Assembly (NCBI GenBank): GCA_023053685.1
Contig: JALIGW010000002.1
Span: 246,370,677 to 246,434,676, forward strand
DNA from: Diadophis punctatus similis
Lineage: Eukaryota; Chordata; Lepidosauria; Squamata; Dipsadidae
Direction of reading: 5' to 3'
DNA length: 64,000 bases
The notes beneath the pieces were generated by a model, which searched no databases, was not told the origin of the DNA, and worked only from the letters and a program-made list of their open reading frames with translations. Positions 1 to 10,443 of the stretch are shown here, piece after piece. Made by a program: the position numbers and the translations under genes. Within the stretch, counting starts at the first letter, position 1; every line of letters begins with the position of its first letter.

Positions 1-31
1 AGACAGACAGACAGACAGACGATAGATAGAT
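1..31. repeat. AGAC/GATA simple repeat at the window edge
   Basis: The window opens inside a tetranucleotide run of AGAC units that changes to GATA units. No gene is seen between this and the L1 fragment at 270. Confidence 0.9.
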
Positions 32-269
32 AAATTGTTTGAATGGTGACTCTTCCCAGCATTTTAATTTCATTCAAGAACAAAGAATACATGAAAAAAA
101 ATACGTAGGTTGTCTTTCTTTTGAAGCAAGCTTTTAGGTTTAATCACTCCTTTCTGTTCTTCCAAACAATTAGAAGATATATTTTCCTGACTCCCCCAAT
201 TAACTACAGGAGAAATCATGTATCCATTTTTTTTTCATTTGTAATAAGTACACAGAAACATGTAAACGG

Positions 270-719
270 CCTACTATTGAAGAATGGACATTAAAAGTTG
301 TACATCTGGCTGAAATGGCTAAAATTTCATCATATCTTAAGGATCATTCAAATGAAAGATATATATTGGAATGGAGTAGATGGACTGATTATATTCAAAA
401 AAAGTGTAAGATCAAGAAGATGCAAATAGTTTATTAATGATAAATGCCTAATTTTCAGATTATGTTTAAAAGGTTTTGAGTAACAAGGAGTTAAAGAACT
501 AGAAAAATTTTGAAATTAATAATTCCTTAGCATATTTTAGTTTTATGTTTATTGAATACTATACCTTGTGCTTTTTCTGGGAAGTCGGGGGTGGGTGGGA
601 GGGTGAGAGGGGGGGAGGGTAAGAGGGGTGGGGAGGGGTTTGGGTGGAAGGGAGAAAAGAGAAAAATGTTTGTACTTTGTACTAATAAAACTTTTTGAAT
701 AAAAAAAGAAAAAAGAAAC
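270..719 (+). mobile_element. 5'-truncated L1 LINE 3' end with target duplication
   Basis: The segment begins with a short reading frame (EEWTLKV..LAEMAKIS..LKDHSNERY) matching the C-terminal end of L1 ORF2 as found in squamate L1s. A G-rich 3' UTR, AATAAA-like signals and an A-rich tail follow. It is flanked by a perfect 14-bp direct repeat, AAACATGTAAACGG, at 256-269 and 720-733, which fixes the insertion. A second copy of the same family is at 24608. Confidence 0.85.
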
Positions 720-772
720 AAACATGTAAACGGGTGGGCTGGTATTTCCCAGCCTTGCTGGAGTGTACGTAC

Positions 773-908
773 CATCCTCACTTAAACAACCTATGTTTTG
801 ACGTTCTTCCTGTAGGACCTGCCAAGCTATGCTCTGGTGGGCTGCGTGGGTCAGCCTCTGCTTGGCTGCCTGCAAACGCACGTCTGTTTCTTTGAGGTCC
901 ATCAGTTC
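773..908 (-). CDS. Candidate linker-type exon of the leftmost SCAN gene (gene A)
   Basis: On the minus strand a good acceptor (TCTTCTCTTTGCAG) precedes 136 bases that are open in phase 0 and end in phase 1 at a GATG|GTACGT donor. These are the same entry and exit phases as the four linker exons found after the SCAN exons. The product would be a charged, helical 45-residue segment beginning ELMDLKETDVRLQ. It could be a second or alternative linker of gene A, spliced from the SCAN exon at 7053. It cannot follow the linker at 4934-5033 in this frame, because that exon ends in phase 1; joined that way it reads into a stop. It lies just downstream (in + coordinates) of the L1 target duplication. 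No domain is recognised, so a chance open exon remains possible. Confidence 0.45.
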
Positions 909-1064
909 CTGCAAAGAGAAGACACCGTGCCTTCCCATCAGATCCTATTGCCGAAAACCCACAATAAACCTTCATTGCCAAAAACAGAAGCATTCGTTAC
1001 AATACTGTATCCAATCCACTGATCAATGTTTCCTGCAATAGGGCTAACAAGAGCCTGTATCTCG

Positions 1065-1450
1065 GTATAGGTAGTCCTTGCTTATCGACTGCTCCTTCAG
1101 CGGCCACTCACAGTTATGACGGGGCTAAAAAAAGGCGATTTATGACTGCTCCTCAAACCAGGAGGCCATCGCAGTTATGGGTTCAAGATTTAAGTGCTTG
1201 GTAACTGGCATACATGTAGGCAGTCGCCATTTTGAATAATCCCAGTTTAACTTCCAACAAGCAAAGTCACTGGGGAAGCCAGCAGGAAGTCGCAAGTCGC
1301 AGTTACAAGTTGTCAGATTTTTTTGACCCTAGCAGAACTGACGTCGTAAATTGGGTGCGATCATGTAACATTTCATTTGATGACTGTGTCACTTAGTGAA
1401 TGAGTTTCTGGTCCCAACTGTGGTTGATAAGCGACCACCACCTGTATTAT
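1065..1450. mobile_element. Tigger-like palindromic MITE
   Basis: The terminal inverted repeats read as ATAGGTAGTCCTTGCTTATC on the left and its complement (GATAAGCGACCACC...CCTGTA) on the right. The interior has the usual 'not in the frame of any protein' structure of this family. The same family recurs more than a dozen times in the window with ends of the form CAGGTAGTCCTCGACTTACAA and TA flanks, as expected for Tc1/mariner-Tigger MITEs. Confidence 0.65.
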
Positions 1451-1486
1451 TTGTTGGAGTTCAAAGTCCCAAACCTGATGGTACAT

Positions 1487-1890
1487 ACAGATAGCCCTCG
1501 ATTAACAATAATTTCATTTAGTGACCGTTCAAAGTTACAACGGCAGTGAAAAGAGTGACGTACAACCATTTTTCACACTTATCACCGTTGCATAATCCCC
1601 ACGGTCACATGATCCAAATTCGGATGCTTGTCAACGTCCTATTTATGACGGTTGCAGTGTCCCGGGGTCATGTGATCCCCTTTTGCGACCTTCTGACAAG
1701 CAAAGTCTATGGGGAAGCCGGATTTACTTAACAACCATGTTACTAACTTAACAACTGCAGTGATTCACTTAACAACCGTGTCAAGCAAGATCGTAAAATG
1801 GGACAAAACTCACCTAACAAATGTCTCACTTAACAACATAAATTTTGGGCTCAATTGTGATCACAAGTCAAGAAATACCTGCACCTTAAA
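1487..1890. mobile_element. Tigger-like palindromic MITE
   Basis: Left end ACAGATAGCCCTCGATTAAC; right end complementary to it (CACAAGTCAAGAAATACCTG). The interior contains family landmarks such as 'cataatcccc', 'ggtcatgtgatcccc' and 'ttacttaacaaccatg'. It is about 400 bp with no coding capacity. Confidence 0.7.
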
Positions 1891-1925
1891 TATATATGCA
1901 TATGCATACATACATATATAGATAG

Positions 1926-1973
<48 letters not shown>

Positions 1974-2010
1974 TGACAGACTGACAGACAGACAGACAAA
2001 CAGACAGACA
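1926..2010. repeat. (CA)n and (GACA)n microsatellite
   Basis: An ACACAC run of about 40 bases is followed by GACTGACA/GACAGACA units. Confidence 0.95.
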
Positions 2011-2121
2011 CACAGTGCGCATCAAGCTTTATTTATAAAGGGTAGAAAAGGTTCCCTCATCCCAACAACATTGTGCTGGCATTTTAAGGTACAATATAAT
2101 TTATTTCCCACAAAATTATTA

Positions 2122-2890
2122 CAGGTAGTCCTCAATTTACGATCAGTCAACATTCAAAGTTTTGAGAGATCTACTGGGGGGGTGGAGTCACTTACAATCC
2201 AGAAGTTCCAACGGAAGCCCGCCTCCCGGTCATGTGACCAGACTTTGGGTGCTCAGCATCCAGGCTGCATTTACGGCTGTTTGCAACATTTGACGTTTTT
2301 ACAATGCCTTTGCCGAAAACTGGCATTCACTTCCAGTTTCCTGCAAAACCCCGCCCACAGCAAACCATTGGCTTGCCTAACAATTGCAGTGTTCGCTTAG
2401 GGACCATGGATTCACTTAACAACTGACCGGTCCAGGGGTGGTTTCCTCCCAGTTCGGACCAGATCGCCCGAACCGTTAGCGACTCGCTGTTGACGCGACA
2501 ATTGTGTAATAGATCCGGTTCGGTCGGTGCCGGTCCATGGGCACCGCCATCTTTTGGGGGGAATTTTTGGTGAATTTTTCCGTGTTTGGATGGCTTCTCC
2601 TCTTCCGCGGCTTGAAAAAGAGCCCTCCTGCTTGCCCCTGGGTTAATACTCACCTTTATTTCTTCGCCCAAAGCACAGCTGATCAGCTCCTCAGCTGTGT
2701 TTCGGGATGAATCCTGCTACTGAGCATGCGCGGAAGTGAAATTGCACGGGGGGAACGTCGCGATGTGAACCGGTGGCGAAGGTAAGTGGAACCCACCCCT
2801 GGACTGGTCCCATGAAAAGCCTGGTTTACGACTCACAAATTACAACTGTGATGGGCGAGTTACAGTTATCACTCAATGACTGCCTGTATC
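2122..2890. mobile_element. Tigger-like MITE split by a hAT element
   Basis: The left end ACAGGTAGTCCTCAATTTAC and the right end (CTCAATGACTGCCTGTA) belong to the same MITE family as at 1487. The two halves are separated by the hAT insertion at 2433-2801, so the MITE is the older insertion. Confidence 0.7.
2433..2801. mobile_element. Non-autonomous hAT element with 8-bp target duplication
   Basis: The ends CAGGGGTGG...CCACCCCTG are inverted. The flanks GACCGGTC and GACTGGTC (7 of 8 matching) are the 8-bp duplication expected for hAT transposons. Same family as the elements at 10444 and 59133 by terminal sequence. Confidence 0.75.
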
Positions 2891-2914
2891 ACCTTTGGCT
2901 GCATTTCTACATAC

Positions 2915-3300
2915 AGGTGGGTCCTTGACTTACAACGGCTCATTTAGTGACTGTCTGAAGTTATAACAGCACTGAAAAGAGTAACCTACAACCGTCTTTC
3001 ACACACTTACGACCACTGCAGCATATCCCCGTGATCACGTGATCAAAATTCAGATGCCGGGCAACTGACCTATGACGGTCGCAAGTGTCCCAGGGTCATG
3101 TGATCGACAGTTTGCGATCTTCTGAGAAGGGAAGTCAATGGGAAAGCCAGATTCACTTAACAACCGTGTGACTAGCTTAACAATGGCAGTGAACCGTGGC
3201 AATAAAAGGTCGTAAAACGGGGCACAAATCACTTAAGAAATGTCTCAACGACAGAAATTTCGGGCTCAATCGTGGTCGTAGGTTGAGGACTATCTGCTTT
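2915..3300. mobile_element. Tigger-like palindromic MITE
   Basis: Left end ACAGGTGGGTCCTTGACTTA; right end complementary (GTAGGTTGAGGACTATCTG). Full length, about 385 bp, no coding potential. Confidence 0.75.
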
Positions 3301-3443
3301 CTTGAATCTCTAGGCCAGTTCTGTGTCATCTTCGGATTTAGGTCTGCAGAAGCCATTTCCAGCAAGTCTGAAGAGATCAATTGTAAATAAACTCCCAGCT
3401 AACAGAGCCAACAATGGAGTGGGTGGAATTCTAGTCAGAAATA

Positions 3444-3581
3444 CCGTGTTTCCCCAAAAATAAGACCCTGTCTTATATATTTTTTTGAACCCTGAAATAA
3501 GCACTTGGCTTTATTGCCATGCACTCAAAAGCCCGATTGGGCTTATTATCAGGGGATGTCTTATTTTGGGGGAAAACAGGG
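3444..3581. mobile_element. Short TA-flanked MITE (CCGTGTTTCCCC ends)
   Basis: The 138-bp element starts CCGTGTTTCCCC, ends with the imperfect complement GGGGGAAAACAGGG, and is flanked by TA on both sides. GTCTTATA-type motifs recur inside. A longer relative is at 63627. Confidence 0.75.
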
Positions 3582-3815
3582 TAAATACCACCATATTTCA
3601 AATCTGCCCAAAAAACTACCCCGCCAGAGCAGCACCTACCTCTTTCAGCCCAGTTTGGACCACTCCACGTCCTTCCAGAGGAAGCAACGAGCTGATGTGA
3701 TTTGGGGATTTGGTTCCATTGCCTGCAGGTGATGGGAGGCAGACATTATAAAGGGAATTTGTTTGTGCCTTCTTGTGCCAGTAGCTGGTGAAGAGCACCA
3801 TACCGTACAATAGAG

Positions 3816-3946
3816 CAGGGCTCTCCAAACTTAGCAACTTGTGGACTTCAACTCCCAGAATCCCCCAGCCAGCATGACTGGCTGGCTGGGGGATTCTGGG
3901 AGTTGAAGTCCACAAGTCTTAAAGTTGCCAAGTTTGGAGAGCCCTG
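3816..3946. mobile_element. Hairpin MITE (CAGGGCTCTCC ends)
   Basis: This is a long, nearly perfect inverted repeat of about 60-bp arms around a short GACTGGCT loop. Both arms carry the GTGGACTTCAACTCCCAGAAT motif common to this hAT-like hairpin family. Copies are at 13118, 16409, 16634, 17396, 32863 and elsewhere. No clean target duplication is visible here. Confidence 0.8.
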
Positions 3947-4071
3947 TTACAGATTGTAGATCAGACGAAGGCAAAATCATACCCATTTACAAGACACCAA
4001 GCAGGATCTGAGGATACGGCCTGTAATCCAAGAGTGAGAGAGTTATCTCTCCAAAACTCCTCACTGTTCCC

Positions 4072-4234
4072 TCTAAGCTGTGCGGCCATGCACGTAATGA
4101 GAGTTTCTAACTTCCGTGCGGCATTTTCTAATGGCAGAGGCTGCGCGCCTGCGCAGCCACACAAATGAAAGGAGAACGCTGCGCAGCAGTTTCTAACTGC
4201 CGCGCACCGTTTTCTGAAGTTACAGGGAACATTG
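4072..4234. mobile_element. hAT-like short element (CACTGTTCCCTC ends)
   Basis: The ends CACTGTTCCCTC and CAGGGAACATTG are inverted, and the interior holds GC-rich GCGCAGCAGTTTC motifs. It is a single-unit relative of the element at 17886-18245. No matching target duplication was found. Confidence 0.6.
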
Positions 4235-4618
4235 TTCCCCATCGGTCAAAACGGACAACCCACTGGAATCTAGTATTCCTTGCATCTTCTTCCCATTCAG
4301 GAAAGTAATGTATTTTTAAATTGGTATTCCTACCAAGGCCTTGTTCAAATCCTTTTATTTAAATATGATTTTCATGATGAAAATCAGGCAATGTATGGAG
4401 GGATTCACGGAGCTCTGCCCACATCAAATCACTCAGCCAAATCAAGAGGAAAAATTCAATAATTGGGTACTTTTGAGGTGCAAATCAAAGGATTGCTAAA
4501 CCATATCTCGCAGTCCTGTTCTCATGGATCTGGACAAACTGCATTTCTTTGAAAATCTTCTCTTCCCGAAGACAGAATCAAGCGCAAGAGCTTTGAATGT
4601 TAGGTTTTGGCTGCTCAG

Positions 4619-4858
<240 letters not shown>

Positions 4859-4933
4859 CAGAGTTGGAAGTTTAAAAGATTCTAAAACCGCAAATGCAGA
4901 AGGACATTCAGTCGCCTGCATTATAATTCTTAC

Positions 4934-5033
4934 CTGGCACTTTGATCTCCACTTCAATGTTTTCTCTCTTCACAGTCTCCAAGGGCTCCTTCTCTGCTGG
5001 TTCAAAACCAGCCAGTACTTCATTTGGGGGGCT
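4934..5033 (-). CDS. Gene A linker exon (SCAN zinc-finger gene, partial)
   Basis: This small exon would join the SCAN domain at 7053-7763 to a zinc-finger exon that must lie beyond the left edge. Reading the minus strand, an acceptor (CTCTCTTTCAG) is followed by 100 bases. They are open in phase 0 and end in phase 1 at a CCAG|GTAAG donor. The 33-residue product is acidic and unstructured in appearance (FEPAEKEPLETVKREN..VEIKV). Its phases match the three other linker exons in the window, and the SCAN exon upstream ends in phase 0. No domain is present, so the assignment rests on position, splice signals and phase. Confidence 0.75.
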
Positions 5034-5239
5034 CTGAAAGAGAGAGGACAGTGTTTACTCGGAACAAGTGAGATTGATTTTGACATATTCTTGGTGGGCT
5101 GCTTGCTTTGACCTATGAGGATTATTGAAGGGCACTTCAGTCACAAAACAATATTGCAAGGTTCCAGCCCGTCAGAATTCCTGTTCAGTTTTCTTAAGTA
5201 TCACTGCATTAGCACAATAAGAGAAGCCATGATGTAAAA

Positions 5240-5704
5240 AGGATGTGGAGACTCTAGAAAGAGTGCAGAGAAGAGCAACAAAGATGATTAGGGGACTGGA
5301 GGGCTAAAACATATGAAGAACGGTTGCAGGAACTGGGTATGTCTAGTTTAATGAAAAGTAGGACGAGGGGAGACATGATAGCAGTGTTCCAATATCTCAG
5401 GGGTTGCCACAAAGAAGAGGGAGTCAAACTATTCTCCAAAGCACCTGAGGGTAGAACAAGAAGCAGTGGGTGGAAACTAAACAAGGAGAGAAACAACTTA
5501 GAACTAAAGAGAAATTTCCTGACAGTTAGAACAATTAATCAGTGGAACAGCTTGCCTCTAGAAGCTGTGAATGCTCCAACACTGGAAGTTTTAAAGAAGA
5601 TGTTGGATAATTATTTGTCAGAAGTGGTGTAGAGTTTCCTGCCTAAGCAGGGGGTTGGACTAGAAGACCTCCAAGGTCCCTTCCAACTCTGTTATTCTAT
5701 TCTA
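5240..5704 (+). mobile_element. CR1 LINE 3' end
   Basis: 5'-truncated CR1 in plus orientation. It retains about 100 codons of the ORF2 C-terminus (TRGDMIAVFQYL, EGVKLFSKAPEGRTR, NQWNSLPLE), then the CR1 3' UTR (GACCTCCAAGGTCCCTTCCAA) and an ATTCTATTCTA tail. The reading frame is open for about 300 bases but lacks the catalytic core, so it is a dead fragment. Confidence 0.9.
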
Positions 5705-6107
5705 AGTTTCATTGGTACATTTTGAATTTTCTCCATAAAATGAAACAACAACTGGCTACGTTAACTTGGATATGTCTCTGAATCTGTCCCAGATGGTTAG
5801 AACAGCGTTTGCAAAACCTTGGCAACTTTTAAGACCTGTGGACTTCAACTTCAAGACGATCACACATTTTAAAGTTGCTAAGGTTGAAAAACACGGGATT
5901 AGAGGCTTTGCATTTTATAAGAGCGGCAAACAAACACTGCAGGTGGTAGAACTGACAGGCTGATTACTAATGGAGAGGAGACCACTAGGAAACTTAGTTC
6001 AGCCCTTTAAGCTGACCTAGGAAGTAAAAAAAATTCAAGAAAAAGACAGTTGCAAATCATTTCCATGTGGCTGCTAATAGAATTGAATGGATACATCCAT
6101 GTACTTA
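5705..6107. other. Intron A, no recognised element
   Basis: Unique-looking sequence. It contains one half-match (5818-5895) to the GTGGACTTCAACT hairpin MITE family; nothing else is recognised. Confidence 0.5.
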
Positions 6108-6434
6108 TAGCTGTTCATTTAGTGACCATTCGAAGTTACAACGGCACTGAAAAAAAGTGGCTTTTGACCATTTTTCACAGTTATGACTGCTGCGGCATCC
6201 CCATGGCAGTTGACACATATTTATGACGATTGCAATATGCCAGGATCATACGATCCCCTTTTGCAACCTTCTGATAAGCAACGTCAATGGGGAAGCCAGA
6301 TTCATTTAACAACCATGTTAACTAACTTAGGAACTGTGGCAAGAAATGTTGTAAAATGGGACAAGGATCACTTAGCAACTGTCTCACTTAGCAACATAAA
6401 TGTTGGGCTCAAATGCAGTTGAGGGCTACCTGTT
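6108..6434. mobile_element. Tigger-like MITE
   Basis: Ends ATAGCTGTTCATTTAGTGACC and GTTGAGGGCTACCTG with family landmarks inside. Shortened relative to the 385-400 bp copies. Confidence 0.65.
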
Positions 6435-6619
6435 TTCTTAAAATAATTTTATTGTCCTGAATTCGTTAAGGGGGAAAAAGTATACCTATGTACACCATGA
6501 ATGTAATGTAAATAAAATCATTCCAAAAACTTTCGGTCTCTTGTTCAAAATTTCTGCAGTTAACAGGAAGTGACAATGACTCAGAAGTTCTATTCATTTT
6601 TCTCAAGTTGTAACTAACT

Positions 6620-6985
6620 GCAGGCAGTCCTCAATTTATGACCATAATTGAGTCTGGCAATTACTGTTGTTATGATGATCTTAAAGCACCATATGACCAG
6701 ACCTGGTTTTTTTTTTCAATGGTTGTTAAGTGAACCCATTGTTCGCTATGGGCCGGATTTTGCTGGACACCAAAACTAAACACAAGTTTCCAGCAAAACC
6801 GTTGTAAATCAAGGGGTGCTGCAAACTGCCATAAAAATGGACCATTTGGTGAGTGCCCAAAATATGGTCATGTGACTATGACGGGAGGGGCATCAGAACT
6901 TCAGAAGCCAGATCGTAAGTCCCTTTTGGGGGTGGTATGTCACAACTTTGAACTGTCATAACTCAAGGACTGTCTATAACTGCAG
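6620..6985. mobile_element. Tigger-like MITE
   Basis: Ends GCAGGCAGTCCTCAATTTATG and CATAACTCAAGGACTGTC are inverted. Diverged full-length copy lying just downstream (minus strand sense) of the gene A SCAN exon. Confidence 0.65.
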
Positions 6986-7052
6986 TTTTTTGCAATGCCC
7001 AAATGTGTGCCATACTGTATGTTACGTAAACACTAAGATTGATAAACTATAC

Positions 7053-7763
7053 CAGAGGGCCTTCTGATTTGGTCCCTTGCTGGCTCCGCAGGAAATCCTC
7101 CACCAGGGCCACCGCCTGGGAACACGTGTCCGGCCTCCTGGGTTGAACCCAGCTCTGGAGCTTTGGAGGCAGGCTGGCCAGGAACTGCTCCAAGATCAGC
7201 AGCTCCAAGATCCGCTCTTTGGTGTGTGTCTCCGGCTTCAACCACTGGTGGCAAAGCTCCTGGATCTGCTTGTAAACCATCCGAGGGTCTTCCACCTCCT
7301 GGCAGCAGAACTGCCTGAAGCGCTGACGCCGGGCCTCCATTTTCACCGCTTCCCCTTTCAAGATGGCGGCCTTCACATTCTCGTAATCCCCTTGATGAAT
7401 GGTTTCCAGGCTCCGAAAGGCCTCTTCAGCTTCTCCACAAAGGGCTGGCAGGAGATGAGTTACCCACTCTCCTCTGGGCCACCGGCAGGCTCTGGCCACC
7501 TGTTCGAAAGAAACCAGGAAGGCCTTGGGATCTTCCCAGGGAGAATTCCTTGATCTTGCTCGATTTCCTTCTCTGGAATGAGAGGGTTGAAGTGTCTTGA
7601 GGAACTGCTGCCATTGCGTTTCCCAGCGCGCTTCCATCCCAATGATTGGGTCTCCCTTGATCCAAGGTCCTCCCTTATCTTGGTCTCTTGGATGTAAACT
7701 AAGCTTCAACTGCTCCAATGTTTTGTTCTTCTGCCCGTTGTGGTCCCGCTTGTGCTTTCTCCT
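7053..7763 (-). CDS. Gene A SCAN-domain exon
   Basis: The exon encodes a complete SCAN domain, the leucine-rich helical dimerisation module of vertebrate C2H2 zinc-finger factors. The domain runs from NSPWEDPKAFLVSFEQVARACRW to the VEDFL end. Hallmarks include LLPALCGEAEEAF, the CCQEVEDP motif, QWLKPE, ILELLILEQFLASLP and SQAVALVEDFL. The exon ends in phase 0 at CTG|GTATAG and is followed by the linker exon at 5033. The first in-frame ATG in this exon begins MEARWETQW. The bases before it are open back to an in-frame TAG at about 7764, which may itself be part of a weak acceptor (CTAG|AGG), so a 5' coding exon is possible. The protein is closest within the window to the gene B SCAN exon, sharing (E/D)TIHQ.DYENVKAAIL and CHQWLKPE. 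The zinc fingers are off-window, so this is a partial gene. The CpG island at 9330-10130 is the probable promoter. Confidence 0.88.
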
Positions 7764-7977
7764 CTAGCCCCTTCTTCTATAATATAGAGCATTTTCAAAT
7801 TAGCGCACTAGACAAAATATTGTGGGGAATGTACAGCATAGCAGAAGCCTGAAATTCACCTCTTTAATTCTCAGTTTTCAAAAGTAATTCTAAGATGCAG
7901 GTGACATGATTCTAAAAACCATCTCCTGAACTATTTCATCCTCTTGCTTCATCTAAAATGCAACTTTAATCCTAGAT

Positions 7978-8369
7978 CAGGGGTCGGCAACCTTAAACAC
8001 TCAAAGAGCCATTTGGACCCGTTTCCCACAGAAAAGAAAACACGGGGAGCCACAAAAACCTTTTGACATCTAAAATGAAGATAACACTGCATATATTGGT
8101 TTTTACCTTTATGCTATGTATAAAAAAACTATAATGTGTTGCATTTATGTAATCAATGAACTGCTACAGAGAAAACAATTGTTTATTTCTGCATGCAACA
8201 AAAACATTTTGAACTCAGAAAAAAAAGTTGGCTCGAAAAGCTCAATAAATTGCGTGCTGGCGGATGTCGCACATTGGCGGCTGTGACGCATGTTTTGAGC
8301 TACAGGGAGCCTCAGCGGAGGGATGAAAGAGCCACATGCGGCTCCAGAGCCGCAGGTTGCAGACCCCTG
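7978..8369. mobile_element. hAT element (CAGGGGTCGGCAACC ends) with exact 8-bp duplication
   Basis: The ends CAGGGGTCGGCAACC and GGTTGCAGACCCCTG are inverted and flanked by exact TCCTAGAT duplications (7970-7977, 8370-8377). The interior 'gagccacatgcggctccagagccgc' landmark (given in part) is shared with the larger copy at 52081. Confidence 0.9.
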
Positions 8370-8589
8370 TCCTAGATAAACACACAATCTTTACAAAGGT
8401 ATGGATTTTGATGCTAAGTAATGTTTGACTTTTTGGAGAGGTAGGGCAGCTTTAAGCAGAAAAGATTATAAATTAAAATATGACACTACTAAGCCATGCT
8501 TGTATTTGCAACATTTGGCACTGGTGAAATTTTTTTTTCCTGTTTCCCTGGAGGCTTTCTCTTCTGTTCTCCAAAAATCTAGGTAAACG

Positions 8590-9005
8590 AAGTTTCAGAA
8601 TTAATCACTTATAGCACAATACAAGAATATCACACAAGTTCAGAATTAATCACTTGTAGCACAATACAATACATTTCATTGAGATTGAGATATAACAATG
8701 TTGTAAAAACGGGTGTAGATCTGTATCAAAATATTCAGATGTTTAATGAAGAAAAATAATAAAAAAATTAAAAAAAATACATTTCATTGTATTGTGCTAC
8801 AAGTGATTAATTCTGAACTTGGGTGATATTCTTGTATTGAATACAAGAATATCACACAAGTTCAGAATTAATCACTTATAGCACAATACAAGAATATCAC
8901 CCAAGTTCAGAATTAATCACTTGTAGCACAATACAATACAAGAATATCACCCAAGTTCAGAATTAATCACTTGTAGCACAATACAATACAAAAATATCAC
9001 ACAAG
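8590..9005. repeat. Tandem and inverted 50-60 bp repeat
   Basis: At least five copies of a unit containing AGTTCAGAATTAATCACTT, TAGCACAATACAA and GAATATCAC occur. One copy near 8780-8840 is inverted, so part of the block can form a hairpin. An A-rich stretch at 8740-8785 separates the two arms. No similarity to the named repeat families here was recognised. Confidence 0.8.
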
Positions 9006-9329
9006 TTAAAGAAACTAGCCAGGAATTTTGAAAAAGCGGTAGATATCTGCAATCCAAAATTCACTTTCTTCATTCTCAGTAAACTTTTAATTTTTGTGGA
9101 AGCCTCGTCTCTGACATGTCCCTTTTAACTAAAAGAGAACAACCCACTCTTTTATCAAGAAGTTAACAACACATACCTATATACACACACACACACAGTG
9201 GCAGATGTCACACATGGGTCCTTCTAAAAAACCGGCTTTTTTTACTGGTTGGGGGATTTAAAAGACCCTTTTTCTCAATGGGCATCATATTCAGACAAAG
9301 AAAATTATTAAAAATATCCTTTCTGCACC

Positions 9330-10130
9330 TATATTAAGGGGGGGATAGCGGAAGTGCAAGCGGCGAGGCCAGCCTGCCCCCTTCTTGTCCCCCACCCCAA
9401 GGGACAAGAAGGCGGAGGGCTGATCTTGCAAACGGGGATCAGCGCACTCGCCGCCTCCCCCACCCCACCCCCGACAGGAGCTTCGTGGCGGCCCTGCAGC
9501 GGGACACACGGAGGGAGGGGGAGGTCGCCCCTACCTCCTTTGCGCCCCCAAAGCCCGTCTTGCCCGGGCCGCCGAGCCCCGGCCTGCACCCCTGCGCTGG
9601 AAAGGCGAGCAAGACGCGCAACTCAATGCTATGCCGTGCAATGCAAGCGACGCAACGCAACGCAACCCGCCCAGGCTGCTTTGGGTTCGGGGGTGTTCCG
9701 AATGGGGGGGAGCGGGGGATCCCCGGGGCGGAGGCCTCCCGGTGCAACGGTCTGCCGCGGCTCCGGACCAAACCTCCGCCTTCCCCGCCCAGGATTGCAA
9801 GGCTGGAGGCCTCGGCAGTCTCCCGCCGGCCAACCCCAGGCCCGTACCGGCAGCGGCGGGACCCGCGCGGCTCCTCTCCTCCCCGGCGCCGTCCGGTGGG
9901 CGTGCGAGCGCTGGGGGCCCCCCGGGACTCGCGGCCGCCGCAGCTGCGCCCATCAATCCCCGCCTCGCTTAGCCTTGACGCTCAGCCGCTGGATCGGCGG
10001 AAGGGAGCCCGCGGGCGCCCCCTCCCGACCGGCCGCGGCTCTGCTTTGTTCCCCGCAGCGGTCTCGGACCGGCCGGGCGACGGAGAGGCTCGCCCGTGGC
10101 ATCAATCAGACAATCAGAGTGGAGCTGGAA
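9330..10130 (-). promoter_or_regulatory. CpG island, probable promoter/5' exon of gene A
   Basis: About 800 bp of CpG-rich sequence lies about 1.6 kb upstream of the gene A SCAN exon. No reading frame looks like a real protein; frames here are Pro/Arg/Ala-rich shadows. It contains a short tract of GCAACGC/GCAATGC repeats (9635-9665) that recurs at the equivalent place upstream of gene B. The flanking motif GGGCATCATAT is also shared. The two islands are therefore probably duplicates with conserved promoter function. No TATA box or transcript start can be assigned. Confidence 0.65.
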
Positions 10131-10330
10131 GGGACCTTGGAGGTTTAATAGATTAACAGAGTTGTGAAGGGACCTTGCAGTTCATCTAGTCTAGTCCAAC
10201 CCCCTGCCCAAGCAGGAGACCCTAACATCTGCCTCTACCTAGGATTGAACTCACAACCTCCTGATTGTGAGGCAAGAGCTCCACCTCTAGGTCTTCTAGT
10301 CCAGCCCCTTCCTCACCCAGGAGATTTGGA
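10110..10330 (-). mobile_element. CR1 3' end joined to a tRNA-derived SINE fragment
   Basis: CR1 3' landmarks (GAGTTGTGAAGGGACCTTGC, CTAGTCCAACCCCCTGCCC) flank a segment at about 10220-10285. That segment is the complement of a tRNA-like SINE head (A-box-like GGTAGAG, B-box-like GAGTTCAATCCTAGG). The same SINE head appears at 43660-43735. Confidence 0.65.
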
Positions 10331-10443
10331 TCAGATTTGGGGAAAGCTGCTCAACCCTAATAAGCCTGAGATGGATCTCTGGGTGGCCTCCCAACCAGTT
10401 CCCGAATGGAGCCCGCCCTGTTTAGCGTTTTTTTGAGATCCGC

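Noticed and set aside
9354..10156. Long Pro/Arg/Ala-rich frames on both strands
   Set aside because: CpG-island composition keeps stops rare in several frames at once; no domain and no conserved splice structure.
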